Shown: positions 1 through 5,809 of the stretch, in pieces | Numbering within the stretch: position 1 is the stretch's first letter | Layout of the letters: every line of letters begins with the position of its first letter | Assembly: GCA_031279155.1 (NCBI GenBank) | Contig: JAITJB010000099.1 | Coordinates: 1-5,899 of the forward strand | Reading direction: 5' to 3' | Length of the DNA: 5,899 bases | DNA from: Deltaproteobacteria bacterium | GTDB lineage: Bacteria > Desulfobacterota > Desulfarculia > Adiutricales > Adiutricaceae | Program-made: the position numbers and the translations under genes | The notes under the pieces: generated by a model | Databases searched by the model: none | What the model saw: the letters and a program-made list of their open reading frames with translations, nothing else | What the model was told of the DNA's origin: nothing

Positions 1-590
1 TGTTTAAAGTCTAAGACATCTGGCTCAGTGCTATTAGAGGCCATAAGCTCAGGCGCGCTTGATACCGGCGGACTAGACGGGGTATTAGCTTCGGGGTCGC
101 TAGTTTCAGGCTGGCTAGCTACGAGCTCACCAATTTCAAGATCGCCAGCTACGGACTGGCCAGCTTCTGGCTCACTTGCTTCAAGCTGGCCAGTTTCGGG
201 TTCGTCAGCTTCTGGCTCGCTTGCTTCGGCCTCGCTTGCTTGTGGACTTGCCAGCGTGCTACCGTAAATTAGGGGATCAGCTGAGGAGATTTTCTCGCAC
301 AGCTTATGCCTTGCGCCCTTGAGGGTGAAGCCCTCCTCGCGGACTAGCCTTTTTATCTCGGCGAAGATCTCCAGATCTCTATCGGTGTACAGACCGAGAC
401 CGCCAATCCTTATGGGCTCAATCTCCGGGAAGTTATTTTCCCAATGAACCAGGATATGTTTTTTCAGCTCAAGCTTTTCGGCGATCTCGCTTAGACGGTA
501 ATAATATTTCTGGCCGAGGCCGGCCTTGTCCCCGGTAGCCTTGCGGGAGCGGCGACGGCGCTCAGTTGTCTTGCGTGCCTGGGCCATCAT
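1..590 (-). CDS. MerR-like transcriptional regulator with acidic pentapeptide-repeat tail (3' end outside window)
   Basis: This is a probable DNA-binding regulator, open at the left edge: 196 complete codons and no stop. An Arg-rich N-terminus (RRRRSRK, residues 11-17) is followed by a MerR-type winged-helix domain at about residues 28-98. Within it, YYYRLSEIAEKLELKKHI is the helix-turn-helix, HWENNFPEIEP the link, and GLGLYTDRDLEIFAEIKRL the wing and next helix, ending in EEGFTLKGARHKL. This matches the short MerR-like proteins often encoded after pheT in deltaproteobacteria. No effector domain or cysteine metal site is visible. From residue 116 the protein becomes an acidic five-residue repeat, then a Ser/Pro-rich stretch. 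The start is ATG at 590, with a second ATG at 587; no good Shine-Dalgarno is visible. It overlaps the upstream HU/IHF-family gene by 29 bases, which suggests translational coupling. The frame is also open upstream of 590, so the exact start is uncertain. The domain call is firm; the target genes are unknown. Confidence 0.85.
   Translation of the reverse strand, partial: MMAQARKTTERRRRSRKATGDKAGLGQKYYYRLSEIAEKLELKKHILVHWENNFPEIEPIRIGGLGLYTDRDLEIFAEIKRLVREEGFTLKGARHKLCEKISSADPLIYGSTLASPQASEAEASEPEADEPETGQLEASEPEAGQSVAGDLEIGELVASQPETSDPEANTPSSPPVSSAPELMASNSTEPDVLDFK
81..245 (-). repeat. Eleven in-frame 15-bp tandem repeats in the MerR-like gene tail
   Basis: Read on the minus strand, codons 116-170 of the MerR-like gene split exactly into eleven five-codon units: PQASE, AEASE, PEADE, PETGQ, LEASE, PEAGQ, SVAGD, LEIGE, LVASQ, PETSD, PEANT. 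The consensus is (P/L)-E-A-(S/G)-(E/Q/D). The DNA copies have diverged at many positions but never change phase, so the frame has been kept. The encoded segment is acidic, probably disordered, and lacks predicted secondary structure signals. Confidence 0.85.
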
Positions 591-945
591 CAGGGTCGTC
601 GCCCGCCTGGCTAAAAAGGTCCTTACTAGGGCCTGACCCCTCAGAGGAAGCCAGCATGGCGCTACGAAGGGTGTTACTCATAGCAAAGGTTGGTCTGTTT
701 TTGGCCGGAACCATAGCCGGATCGCCGGTCTTAGGGTTTCGCCCAGGCCTCTGGGAAGTCCACCTAACACTGAAGCGTCCCAACTCCGAGATGTAGATCT
801 GACCGCCTTGAGTGAGTTCCTCAACGCAGGCGTCGATCATGGTCTCCAAAATATCACTAGCCTCACGGGCCGATATGCCCACCTTGTGGCGGACATTTTC
901 AATGAGCTCAGCCCTAGTAAGTGGTGGTTGGTCGCGAATGGTCAC
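562..945 (-). CDS. HU/IHF-family DNA-binding protein with acidic C-terminal extension
   Basis: This is a histone-like DNA-bending protein of 127 aa, expected to act on the nucleoid as a homo- or heterodimer. The HU/IHF fold spans about residues 9-99. LTRAELIENVRHKVGIS with the following helix forms the dimerisation part. The signature RPGRNPKTG (residues 66-74) is the DNA-contacting beta-arm, with Pro71 as the expected intercalating residue, followed by VPAKNRPTF. Residues 100-127 are an Asp/Ser/Gly-rich tail (GDDPDDGPGTQDN) absent from the usual 90-100 aa family members. I chose GTG at 945 because AGGA lies five bases upstream and because it begins just before the conserved domain. An ATG at 1014 in the same frame would overlap pheT by 44 bases and add an unrelated leader. 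The gene lies 25 bases after the pheT stop, the position of ihfA in enterobacteria, so an IHF-alpha-like role is plausible. The sequence alone does not separate IHF from HU here. Confidence 0.88.
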   Translation of the reverse strand: MTIRDQPPLTRAELIENVRHKVGISAREASDILETMIDACVEELTQGGQIYISELGRFSVRWTSQRPGRNPKTGDPAMVPAKNRPTFAMSNTLRSAMLASSEGSGPSKDLFSQAGDDPDDGPGTQDN

Positions 946-970
946 TGTTTTCCTATAAAAAATAGATTGG

Positions 971-3385
971 TTAACACCTAAGCTCAGCGTTAAACTGATC
1001 GGCCAAAGTATCAACTATCTGATTAAAATAACCGTTAACTAGCTCATCCGTCAAGGTCCGATTGAAGTCCTGGAAATACAACCTTAAGGCCAGGCTCTTT
1101 TTACCAGATGGAATTTTATCGCCCTCGTAGAGATCAAAGACGCTGACGTCTTGTAACTTCCACTCAGGATGCCCGGCTATGGCGCCTAAGATCTCCGAAG
1201 CTGCAATCTTGCGATCGATTACTACGGCCATATCCCTGGTCACCCCGGGATAATTCGACCATGGGCGGAAAGGCTTTTGGCTTTCAATGGGTAGGTTAGC
1301 GATGTCAAACTCAAAGACGTAAACCTGGCCATGGGCTTCCTTTAAGCCTAAGTTTTTAGCAGCCCCCCTACCTAGTAGGCCCAAGTGCCCTATGAGCTGG
1401 CCATCGACTAAGATGTTGGCCGCCTGAGAGCAATCGTAGAAGGGCGGCAAAGCCTCCTTTGAGCGATCAAAAGCCATCGATAGACCGAGGGACTCCCCTA
1501 CGACTTCAACTACCCCTTTGATATCCCAAAAATCCACGCCCTTTTTGGGGTCGCACCAGTTGCCGCTACCCTTAAATCCCGACATTAAGCCGGCTAAAGT
1601 TTGGAGCTCCTGAGGCTTAGGTATGGATTTTAGAAAAATAGCCCCGGTTTCAAAGAGGGCCACGTCCCTCTGGCCGTGGTACTGGTTAAGCCTTAGAGCC
1701 GAAAGTAGTCCCGGAAGTAAGCTCGGCCTTAGGACCGCGTATTCTTCGCTCAAGGGATTTTGGACCTTAACCATATTGAGCCGCCAGGGGTGGTTTTCCG
1801 GTAGGTTTAAGACAGCCGCAAACTCAGGCGAGATAAAGGAAAAAGAAACGTGCTCGGAAAAACCTATGGCTAAAAAGACGTCCCTTACGCGATCGCGAAG
1901 CTGAAAAGCTGACGGCGGGAGCGTTGCTGGAGCCGGAGGCGTGGGTAAAGTCACTGGTAAATTACCAAAATCCAAGAGCCTTACCACCTCCTCAATGAGA
2001 TCGACCTCCCTAGACAGATCTGGCCGCCAGGTAGGCAGGGCGGCTTGATAGCTGTCAGGCCCCTCTTTGGTGATTTCCACGCCAATACCCTTAAGGACTC
2101 TTTCGATGTCTTCTTGAGCGTGAGAGGCGCCTAGTAAGGCGTTACAGCGGGTCGCAGAAAAAGTCACGACCTTGGGTCTGATAAGTTTAGGATAGACGTC
2201 CAGACGCCCTTTGGCCACTTGGCCGCCAGAAATTTGGGCCATCAAGTTAGCCGCCCTATCGACCGCCAAATGGCAACCATTGGGGTCTAAGCCGCGCTCA
2301 AAGCGGTAGGAGGCGTCAGTGGAGAGCCCCAAAGACTTGGAGGTTTTGCGAATGGTCGTGGGATTAAAACAAGCGGCCTCCAAAAAGACATCGACCGTTG
2401 ATTCATCGACCTCGGTGTTTAGGCCGCCCATAACGCCGCCTAAGCCCACGGCCCGCTCGGCGTCACAGATCATGATGTTGTTTTCGCTCTTTAGAGTTCT
2501 TTCCTGGCCGTCTAAAGTGACAAACTTTTGGCCCTGACCGTAGACCCTAACCGTAATAGATTGACCGGCTATTTTTTTTAAGTCAAAGGCGTGGAGTGGG
2601 TGACCTATCTCAAGCATCACGTAGTTGGTGACGTCAACTAAGTTATTAATAGCCCTTAAGCCCGCCCCCAATAGCCTTCTGACCATCCAAGCCGGGCTAT
2701 CGCTAATAGTCACACGGTTTATCACGCGGCCCGTGTAGCGCCAACAGTGCTCAGGGCATTCGATGTCAACGCCGATTTGATCGAAAGCCGAACTCTCGCC
2801 TAAGGGCGGATAACTTCTGACCGGCTCGATTAAAGGACGGTTTAAAGCCGTAGCTAAATCCCTAGCCAGACCAAACATGCTCAGGGCGTCGGCCCGGTTG
2901 GGGGTTACGCTTATCTCCATGACGTAGTCGCTTAAGTCCAAAAGAGCGCTTAGAGGCTGCCCTATAGTCGGTTGCCCGGATAAAGCCATGACTTTGGAAA
3001 GATCAGCCGATAAGCCAAGTTCGTTTTCTGAGCACAGCATGCCTTGGCTCGTTTCGCCGCCTATTACCTTTTCCTTAACCGGTCCGCTACTTAATTCTGC
3101 GCCAATAAGAGCCAGAGGATAGAACCCGCCGACGCGGACCAGGGGGTCAGCGCAAAGAACCGTAAGCTTTCCGTGGGGCCCGGCGTTAACTTCCAGCGAT
3201 CTTAAGCGCTCGCCGCGATCTGAGGCCGAAATGACCTCGCAAACAACGACCTCTTTCAAAAAGGCCAGGCGGTCTCTGAGGTCTTCGACCTCTAGCCCGA
3301 TCATGGTCAAAGTTTCGGCCACCGCGCTAGGGCTTAAATCATTAATGTCAACGAATTCGCCCAGCCAGGAAACTGGTGCCAGCAT
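971..3385 (-). CDS. pheT: Phenylalanyl-tRNA synthetase beta subunit
   Basis: PheT is the beta chain of the cytoplasmic (alpha-beta)2 enzyme that charges tRNA-Phe; it carries the editing site and tRNA-binding domains. The 804 aa length is normal (about 795 in E. coli). Domains in order: an N-terminal start like other PheT proteins (PVSWLGEFVDI); an EMAP-type tRNA-binding fold at about 40-150; the B3/B4 editing region at about 210-385, with INNLVDVTNYVMLEIGHPLH (246-265), LGGVMGG (315-321) and STDASYRFERGLDP (355-368); B5 at about 403-475 (PTWRPDLSREVDLIEEVVRL); the catalytic-like core at about 490-695 (RDVALFETG, 573-581); and a C-terminal FDX-ACB anticodon-binding domain from about 708 (YPGVTRDMAVVID, FQDFNRTLTDELV). 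The ATG at 3385 has GGAG five bases upstream. The gene is intact. Its usual upstream partner pheS is absent here: the preceding 380 bases are non-coding and leuA lies beyond. It appears to head an operon with the HU/IHF-family and MerR-like genes. Confidence 0.98.
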   Translation of the reverse strand: MLAPVSWLGEFVDINDLSPSAVAETLTMIGLEVEDLRDRLAFLKEVVVCEVISASDRGERLRSLEVNAGPHGKLTVLCADPLVRVGGFYPLALIGAELSSGPVKEKVIGGETSQGMLCSENELGLSADLSKVMALSGQPTIGQPLSALLDLSDYVMEISVTPNRADALSMFGLARDLATALNRPLIEPVRSYPPLGESSAFDQIGVDIECPEHCWRYTGRVINRVTISDSPAWMVRRLLGAGLRAINNLVDVTNYVMLEIGHPLHAFDLKKIAGQSITVRVYGQGQKFVTLDGQERTLKSENNIMICDAERAVGLGGVMGGLNTEVDESTVDVFLEAACFNPTTIRKTSKSLGLSTDASYRFERGLDPNGCHLAVDRAANLMAQISGGQVAKGRLDVYPKLIRPKVVTFSATRCNALLGASHAQEDIERVLKGIGVEITKEGPDSYQAALPTWRPDLSREVDLIEEVVRLLDFGNLPVTLPTPPAPATLPPSAFQLRDRVRDVFLAIGFSEHVSFSFISPEFAAVLNLPENHPWRLNMVKVQNPLSEEYAVLRPSLLPGLLSALRLNQYHGQRDVALFETGAIFLKSIPKPQELQTLAGLMSGFKGSGNWCDPKKGVDFWDIKGVVEVVGESLGLSMAFDRSKEALPPFYDCSQAANILVDGQLIGHLGLLGRGAAKNLGLKEAHGQVYVFEFDIANLPIESQKPFRPWSNYPGVTRDMAVVIDRKIAASEILGAIAGHPEWKLQDVSVFDLYEGDKIPSGKKSLALRLYFQDFNRTLTDELVNGYFNQIVDTLADQFNAELRC

Positions 3386-3405
3386 ACATTCTCCGTGATA
3401 ATCGA

Positions 3406-3423
3406 CCAGGGCTAGGCCCTAGG
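3406..3423 (-). promoter_or_regulatory. Hairpin in the pheT 5' leader
   Basis: On the minus strand the bases CTAGGGC-CTA-GCCCTGG fold into a seven-pair stem (one G-U) with a three-base loop, ending 11 bases before the GGAG of pheT. No T-tract follows, so it is not a standard terminator. It could affect translation initiation or RNA stability; a role is only inferred. Confidence 0.4.
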
Positions 3424-3482
3424 CCGGGTTACTTACCAAATAAACGACTTGATAAACTGCGACCATCGCATTGATTAGAAAG

Positions 3483-3548
3483 ATAGCCTCGCGAGTTTGT
3501 CCCGCGAGATAGCCAAGTAAAATTAGCTTCGCAAGTTAGCCTCGCGAG
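3483..3548. repeat. 13-bp repeat cluster based on CTCGCGAG
   Basis: Four 13-bp units are visible on the plus strand: ATAGCCTCGCGAG (3483-3495), TTTGTCCCGCGAG (3496-3508), TTAGCTTCGCAAG (3523-3535) and TTAGCCTCGCGAG (3536-3548). The first pair and the last pair are each exactly adjacent. A 14-base degenerate stretch sits between the pairs. CTCGCGAG is its own reverse complement, and CTCGCG (3488-3493) can also pair with CGCGAG (3503-3508). If the promoter at 3566-3594 is right, the cluster lies within the pheT leader RNA. Confidence 0.7.
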
Positions 3549-3565
3549 CAGCTTGAAATCGGGCT

Positions 3566-3594
3566 ATTTTACCACCCAATGCCGGCCTCTTCAA
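3566..3594 (-). promoter_or_regulatory. Candidate sigma-70 promoter for pheT
   Basis: On the minus strand, TTGAAG (-35, 3589-3594; four of six consensus bases) is followed by exactly 17 bases and TAAAAT (-10, 3566-3571; five of six). TGG directly before the -10 adds an extended -10 element. Transcription would begin near 3559 and give a leader of about 170 bases before the pheT ATG. It fits pheT being transcribed independently of leuA and pheS. It has been read by eye only. Confidence 0.55.
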
Positions 3595-3617
3595 ACAAGG
3601 CGCACGGCTTCTTAGGC

Positions 3618-3655
3618 TTCTAAGGTTTCTAAGGTTTTGCTAAGGCTCCCCTTAG
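3618..3655. repeat. Short CTAAGG direct and inverted repeats
   Basis: TTCTAAGGT occurs twice in perfect tandem (3618-3635). A third CTAAGG (3640-3645) pairs with CCTTAG (3650-3655) around a four-base loop. CCTTGGG motifs follow at 3661-3667 and 3672-3678. It reads as low-complexity intergenic DNA. The 6-bp stem has no T-tract on either strand, so I do not call it a terminator. Confidence 0.55.
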
Positions 3656-3765
3656 ACTCTCCTTGGGCCCCCCTTGGGTTTCTCTAGGGCTTTAGGCCCA
3701 ATGTTACCCCTTGGAACTTTTTGAGAAGCCAAAAATAAAATCCCAAAAAGACTGCTCTCAGCCCC

Positions 3766-5328
3766 TCAGGAGGCGGCTGCCACTTCGCCGGTGAACTTAA
3801 TGTCCCTGACCGCCGCCGTACTGTAGAGCCGGTTAACGGCGTTAACGTACGCCCGGATACTGGCCTTGATGACGTCGGTTGAGGCGCCATGGCCCTGAGC
3901 TTTAATGCCGCTATGGCTTAAGATGACAAAGGCCTCGCCCATGGCGTTGGCTCGTTCGGAGGTAGCTCTGATCCTGAAGGAATCGAGCTTGGGGCACAAG
4001 CCGATGATCCTCTTGATGGCCAAGTAGGCCGCCTCAACAGGCCCCTTGCCGGTGGCCGCGTCTTTGAGTTCCACGCCATTTCTAGTTAAGACGATGGCCG
4101 CAGTTGAAAGGCCGGCGCCGACATGGACGGTGTAGTCCTTCAACTCGTAATGATACTCCGGCTTAACTGAGAAGATCTCATCGGCCACGATGGCCTCGAT
4201 GTCGCCATCGGTGGCTTCTTTTTTCTCATCGCAGAGCTTTTTGAAGATCTCGAAAGCTTTTGTTAACTGCAGATCGTCTAAATTGTAACCCAACAATTCC
4301 AGGCGATCGCGGAAAGCGTGGCGACCGGAGTGTTTACCTAAGACCATCACCGCCGGGGTGCAGCCCACGTCTTCAGCCCGCATAATCTCGTAGGTTTCCC
4401 GTTTAGCCAAAACTCCGTGTTGATGAACGCCAGCCTCGTGGGCAAAGGCGTTGGCCCCGACCACGGCCTTGTTGGGCGGTACCGTCACCCCTGACAGCCT
4501 AGAAACTAAGCGGCTAACCGGATACAGCCTTTGGGTATCGAGGTTAATATTTAAGGCAAAAAAATCGGATCGGGTCTTAATGGCCATGGCCACTTCCTCG
4601 ATGGCGGCGTTACCACCTCTTTCGCCCATGCCGTTGATGGTGCCCTCTACCTGCCTGACGCCGGCCCGAACGGCAGCTAAAGAGTTAGCGGTGGCTAAGC
4701 CCAGATCGTCGTGGGTGTGGACCGAATAGATGACCGATTCCGGCGCCCCAACTCCCTCAATGATGGCTTTACAGAGCTTATAAAACTCGTCAGGAAGCGC
4801 ATAGCCAACCGTATCAGGGATGTTAATGATGGTGGCCCCGCTTTCAACGGCCACCTTAAAGATCTTAATGAGAAATTCCAAGTCCGAGCGGCTAGCGTCT
4901 TCGGCTGAGAACTCCACCTCGCTCATCAAAGACCGGGCCAGGCTGACCCCGGCTTTGGCTTCGGCTAAAACCTCCTCAGGCGTCATCTGGAGCTTATATT
5001 CCATGTGAATTGGGCTGGTAGCCAAAAACACGTGGAGCCTAGGATTTTCGGCCAGGGCCAGAGCTTGAGCCGCAGCTCTAATGTCCCCCTCTTTGGTTCT
5101 AGCCAGACCGGCTACGGTTGAGCGTTTAATTTCCCGGCTAACAGCCTGAACGCAGTTGAAATCGCCCTGGGATGAGGCCGGAAAACCAGCCTCGATGACG
5201 TCAACGCGCATCTTCTCCAGCTGCTTGGCAATCTGCAGTTTCTCACTGACGTTAAGGTTAACGCCCGCCGCCTGTTCTCCGTCCCTTAAGGTCGTATCGA
5301 AGAAGTATATCCTGTTGGCTTCAAACAT
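3766..5328 (-). CDS. leuA: 2-isopropylmalate synthase
   Basis: LeuA catalyses the first committed step of leucine synthesis, condensing acetyl-CoA with 2-oxoisovalerate to 2-isopropylmalate in the cytoplasm. The 520 aa length is close to E. coli LeuA (523). The N-terminal DRE-TIM barrel (about 5-275) opens with DTTLRDGEQ (11-19) and carries SVHTHDDLGLA (202-212) and GTINGMGERGGN (229-240). Expected metal ligands are Asp11, His204, His206 and Asn240. A linker with AFAHEAGVHQHG (294-305) and GKHSGRHAF (331-339) leads to the C-terminal LeuA regulatory domain (about 390-515, with GHGASTDVIKASIRAYVNAV), the site of leucine feedback inhibition in the family. This two-domain form argues for LeuA over homocitrate synthase; citramalate synthase is the main alternative but is less like this sequence. 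The ATG at 5328 has AGGGGAG five bases upstream. It seems to be a lone gene, with no leuCDB in the window, and is preceded by a probable leucine attenuator. No clear terminator follows. Confidence 0.96.
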   Translation of the reverse strand: MFEANRIYFFDTTLRDGEQAAGVNLNVSEKLQIAKQLEKMRVDVIEAGFPASSQGDFNCVQAVSREIKRSTVAGLARTKEGDIRAAAQALALAENPRLHVFLATSPIHMEYKLQMTPEEVLAEAKAGVSLARSLMSEVEFSAEDASRSDLEFLIKIFKVAVESGATIINIPDTVGYALPDEFYKLCKAIIEGVGAPESVIYSVHTHDDLGLATANSLAAVRAGVRQVEGTINGMGERGGNAAIEEVAMAIKTRSDFFALNINLDTQRLYPVSRLVSRLSGVTVPPNKAVVGANAFAHEAGVHQHGVLAKRETYEIMRAEDVGCTPAVMVLGKHSGRHAFRDRLELLGYNLDDLQLTKAFEIFKKLCDEKKEATDGDIEAIVADEIFSVKPEYHYELKDYTVHVGAGLSTAAIVLTRNGVELKDAATGKGPVEAAYLAIKRIIGLCPKLDSFRIRATSERANAMGEAFVILSHSGIKAQGHGASTDVIKASIRAYVNAVNRLYSTAAVRDIKFTGEVAAAS

Positions 5329-5356
5329 TTGGTCTCCCCTAAAATGATCCCGTGTC

Positions 5357-5374
5357 GACCGCTTTAGCGCGGTC
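5357..5374 (-). promoter_or_regulatory. Hairpin between the leuA attenuator and the leuA ribosome-binding site
   Basis: On the minus strand GACCGC-GCTAAA-GCGGTC forms a perfect six-pair stem with a six-base loop. It lies after the terminator and 16 bases before the AGGGGAG Shine-Dalgarno. No T-tract follows directly, so it is not a second terminator. It may shape or protect the leader of read-through transcripts. Confidence 0.45.
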
Positions 5375-5383
5375 CCGGAAATG

Positions 5384-5407
5384 AAAAGGCCGGGATTTTA
5401 CCCGGCC
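5384..5407 (-). terminator. Intrinsic terminator (attenuator) upstream of leuA
   Basis: Read on the minus strand, GGCCGGG (5407-5401), the loop TAAAAT and CCCGGCC (5394-5388) form a seven-pair all-GC stem. It is followed at once by TTTT, then CATTT. It sits 56 bases before the leuA ATG and 28 bases past the stop of a leucine-rich leader ORF, so it would stop leuA transcription rather than end another gene. The T-tract is short, so efficiency is uncertain. Confidence 0.7.
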
Positions 5408-5462
5408 AGAAAGATTATGTCATGGGCTCCAAGGCTCAGACACACCCCCCCGTGCCGGGTAA
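5398..5462 (-). promoter_or_regulatory. Antiterminator pairing of the leuA leader
   Basis: TTACCCGGC (minus strand, 5462-5454) is perfectly complementary over nine bases to GCCGGGTAA (5406-5398). The second segment contains most of the 5' arm of the terminator, so the two structures cannot coexist. The first segment begins at the last codon of the leucine cluster in the leader ORF. A ribosome stalled on earlier Leu codons would leave it free to form the antiterminator. This is the classical amino-acid attenuation arrangement; the mechanism is inferred from complementarity. Confidence 0.6.
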
Positions 5463-5591
5463 CTCACTAAGGCCCAGTAACAACGACAGCTCTAGTCGCC
5501 TGAGAAGACCGCACCTGTCAAAGGCGGCAGACAAGTTTTCGCCTAAGACAAATGGCTTTTTAGGGATATTGTTTTCAGAGCTGCGTTTCAT
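5436..5591 (-). CDS. Putative leucine leader peptide of leuA
   Basis: This is a small ORF of 51 codons, ATG at 5591 to TGA at 5438-5436. Eleven residues are leucine, and nine of them fall within residues 29-44: LLRRLELSLLLGLSEL. The codons used are mixed (CTT, CTC, CTA, CTG, TTG, TTA). The position is right for a leader peptide: after a strong promoter candidate and immediately before antiterminator and terminator segments ahead of leuA. Low charged tRNA-Leu would stall the ribosome in the cluster and allow leuA transcription. Weak points are the absence of a clear Shine-Dalgarno before the ATG, a length greater than typical leader peptides, and a stop codon lying 16 bases beyond the antiterminator arm, so that a terminating ribosome would cover it only partly. 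The true start could be further inside, for example TTG at codon 20. No symbol is assigned, as the homology to known leuL peptides is only functional. Confidence 0.55.
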   Translation of the reverse strand: MKRSSENNIPKKPFVLGENLSAAFDRCGLLRRLELSLLLGLSELPGTGGCV

Positions 5592-5707
5592 GGCCAAAGA
5601 CTTAAACCCGGTTTCTATGAGACGAGGCGGTCAGATCAAGAGCAAAACCCAAAGAATATGGGCACTTTCACAAGAAGCCTTAGAAAAATGCCGTCATAAA
5701 TCAGTTG

Positions 5708-5736
5708 ATGGTAGCACAAGTCCTTTAGAATGTCAA
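5708..5736 (-). promoter_or_regulatory. Candidate sigma-70 promoter for the leuA leader
   Basis: On the minus strand a perfect TTGACA -35 (5736-5731) is followed by a 17-base spacer and TACCAT (5713-5708), which matches four of six -10 bases. An A/T-rich run (AAAATAATTTT) lies directly upstream like an UP element. Transcription would start near 5701, about 110 bases before the leader ORF and about 370 before leuA. It has been read by eye only. Confidence 0.6.
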
Positions 5737-5743
5737 AAATTAT

Positions 5744-5760
5744 TTTGACTACTTTGACTA
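5744..5760. repeat. Direct repeat TTTGACTA in the divergent control region
   Basis: TTTGACTA occurs at 5744-5751 and 5753-5760 on the plus strand, a nine-base period. It is just upstream of the leuA -35 element and between the two divergent promoter candidates. A repeat of this spacing could be a regulator binding site, but two copies of an A/T-rich octamer are weak evidence. Confidence 0.4.
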
Positions 5761-5800
5761 CAGGTGCTCCAACTAGAATGATGTAATTATCCAAGTTTTG

Positions 5801-5809
5801 TGGTATACT
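5801..5809 (+). promoter_or_regulatory. Candidate extended -10 promoter for the right-edge gene
   Basis: TGGTATACT contains TATACT (5804-5809, five of six -10 bases) preceded by TG one base upstream, an extended -10 form. No good -35 sits 17 bases away. It lies 32 bases before the plus-strand ATG at 5842, so transcription could start around 5816, in a normal place for that gene. Confidence 0.4.

Larger units (their letters stand above)
3386..3765. other. Intergenic region between leuA and pheT
   Basis: This is 380 bases without a recognisable gene or pheS remnant in any frame. Working from leuA toward pheT it holds a T-rich minus-strand stretch just past the leuA stop (around 3717-3750) that is not a convincing terminator, a CTAAGG/CCTTGGG low-complexity patch (about 3607-3700), a pheT promoter candidate (3566-3594), a 13-bp repeat cluster (3483-3548) and a hairpin (3406-3423) just ahead of the pheT ribosome-binding site. 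Confidence 0.75.

Noticed and set aside
28..267. A 79-codon plus-strand ORF with a Ser/Ala/Gly repeat protein.
   Set aside because: It is the antisense shadow of the repeat tail of the MerR-like gene, whose domain and phase show that the minus strand is the coding strand.
946..1014. An upstream ATG for the HU/IHF-family gene at 1014, overlapping pheT by 44 bases.
   Set aside because: The added 23 residues are unlike the family. The GTG at 945 has a well-placed AGGA and begins right before the conserved domain.
3717..3750. Inverted repeat CTTTTTG / CAAAAAG downstream of leuA, considered as its terminator.
   Set aside because: The stem is only seven A/T-dominated pairs around a 20-base loop, with no GC-rich stem before a T-tract. 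It is too weak to call.
3684..3760. An aromatic-rich minus-strand stretch (VFLGFYFW) past the leuA stop, considered as a Phe leader peptide for pheT.
   Set aside because: The frame is a shadow of the leuA 3' end. It has no ATG or GTG start with a Shine-Dalgarno near the Phe codons, and it lies upstream of the pheT promoter candidate.
5367..5378. The minus strand reads GGGACCGCG, matching the GGNACCGCG core of the T-box antiterminator.
   Set aside because: The flanking AGGGU part is missing, the base expected to pair with the tRNA 3' A is C, and no terminator follows this point. The match is explained by the local GACCGC hairpin. A leader-peptide attenuator fits the region better.
5422..5748. 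A 108-codon plus-strand ORF antisense to the leuA leader.
   Set aside because: It has no recognisable domain and no convincing ribosome-binding site. It lies over the promoter and attenuator elements of leuA on the other strand. Its openness is likely chance.
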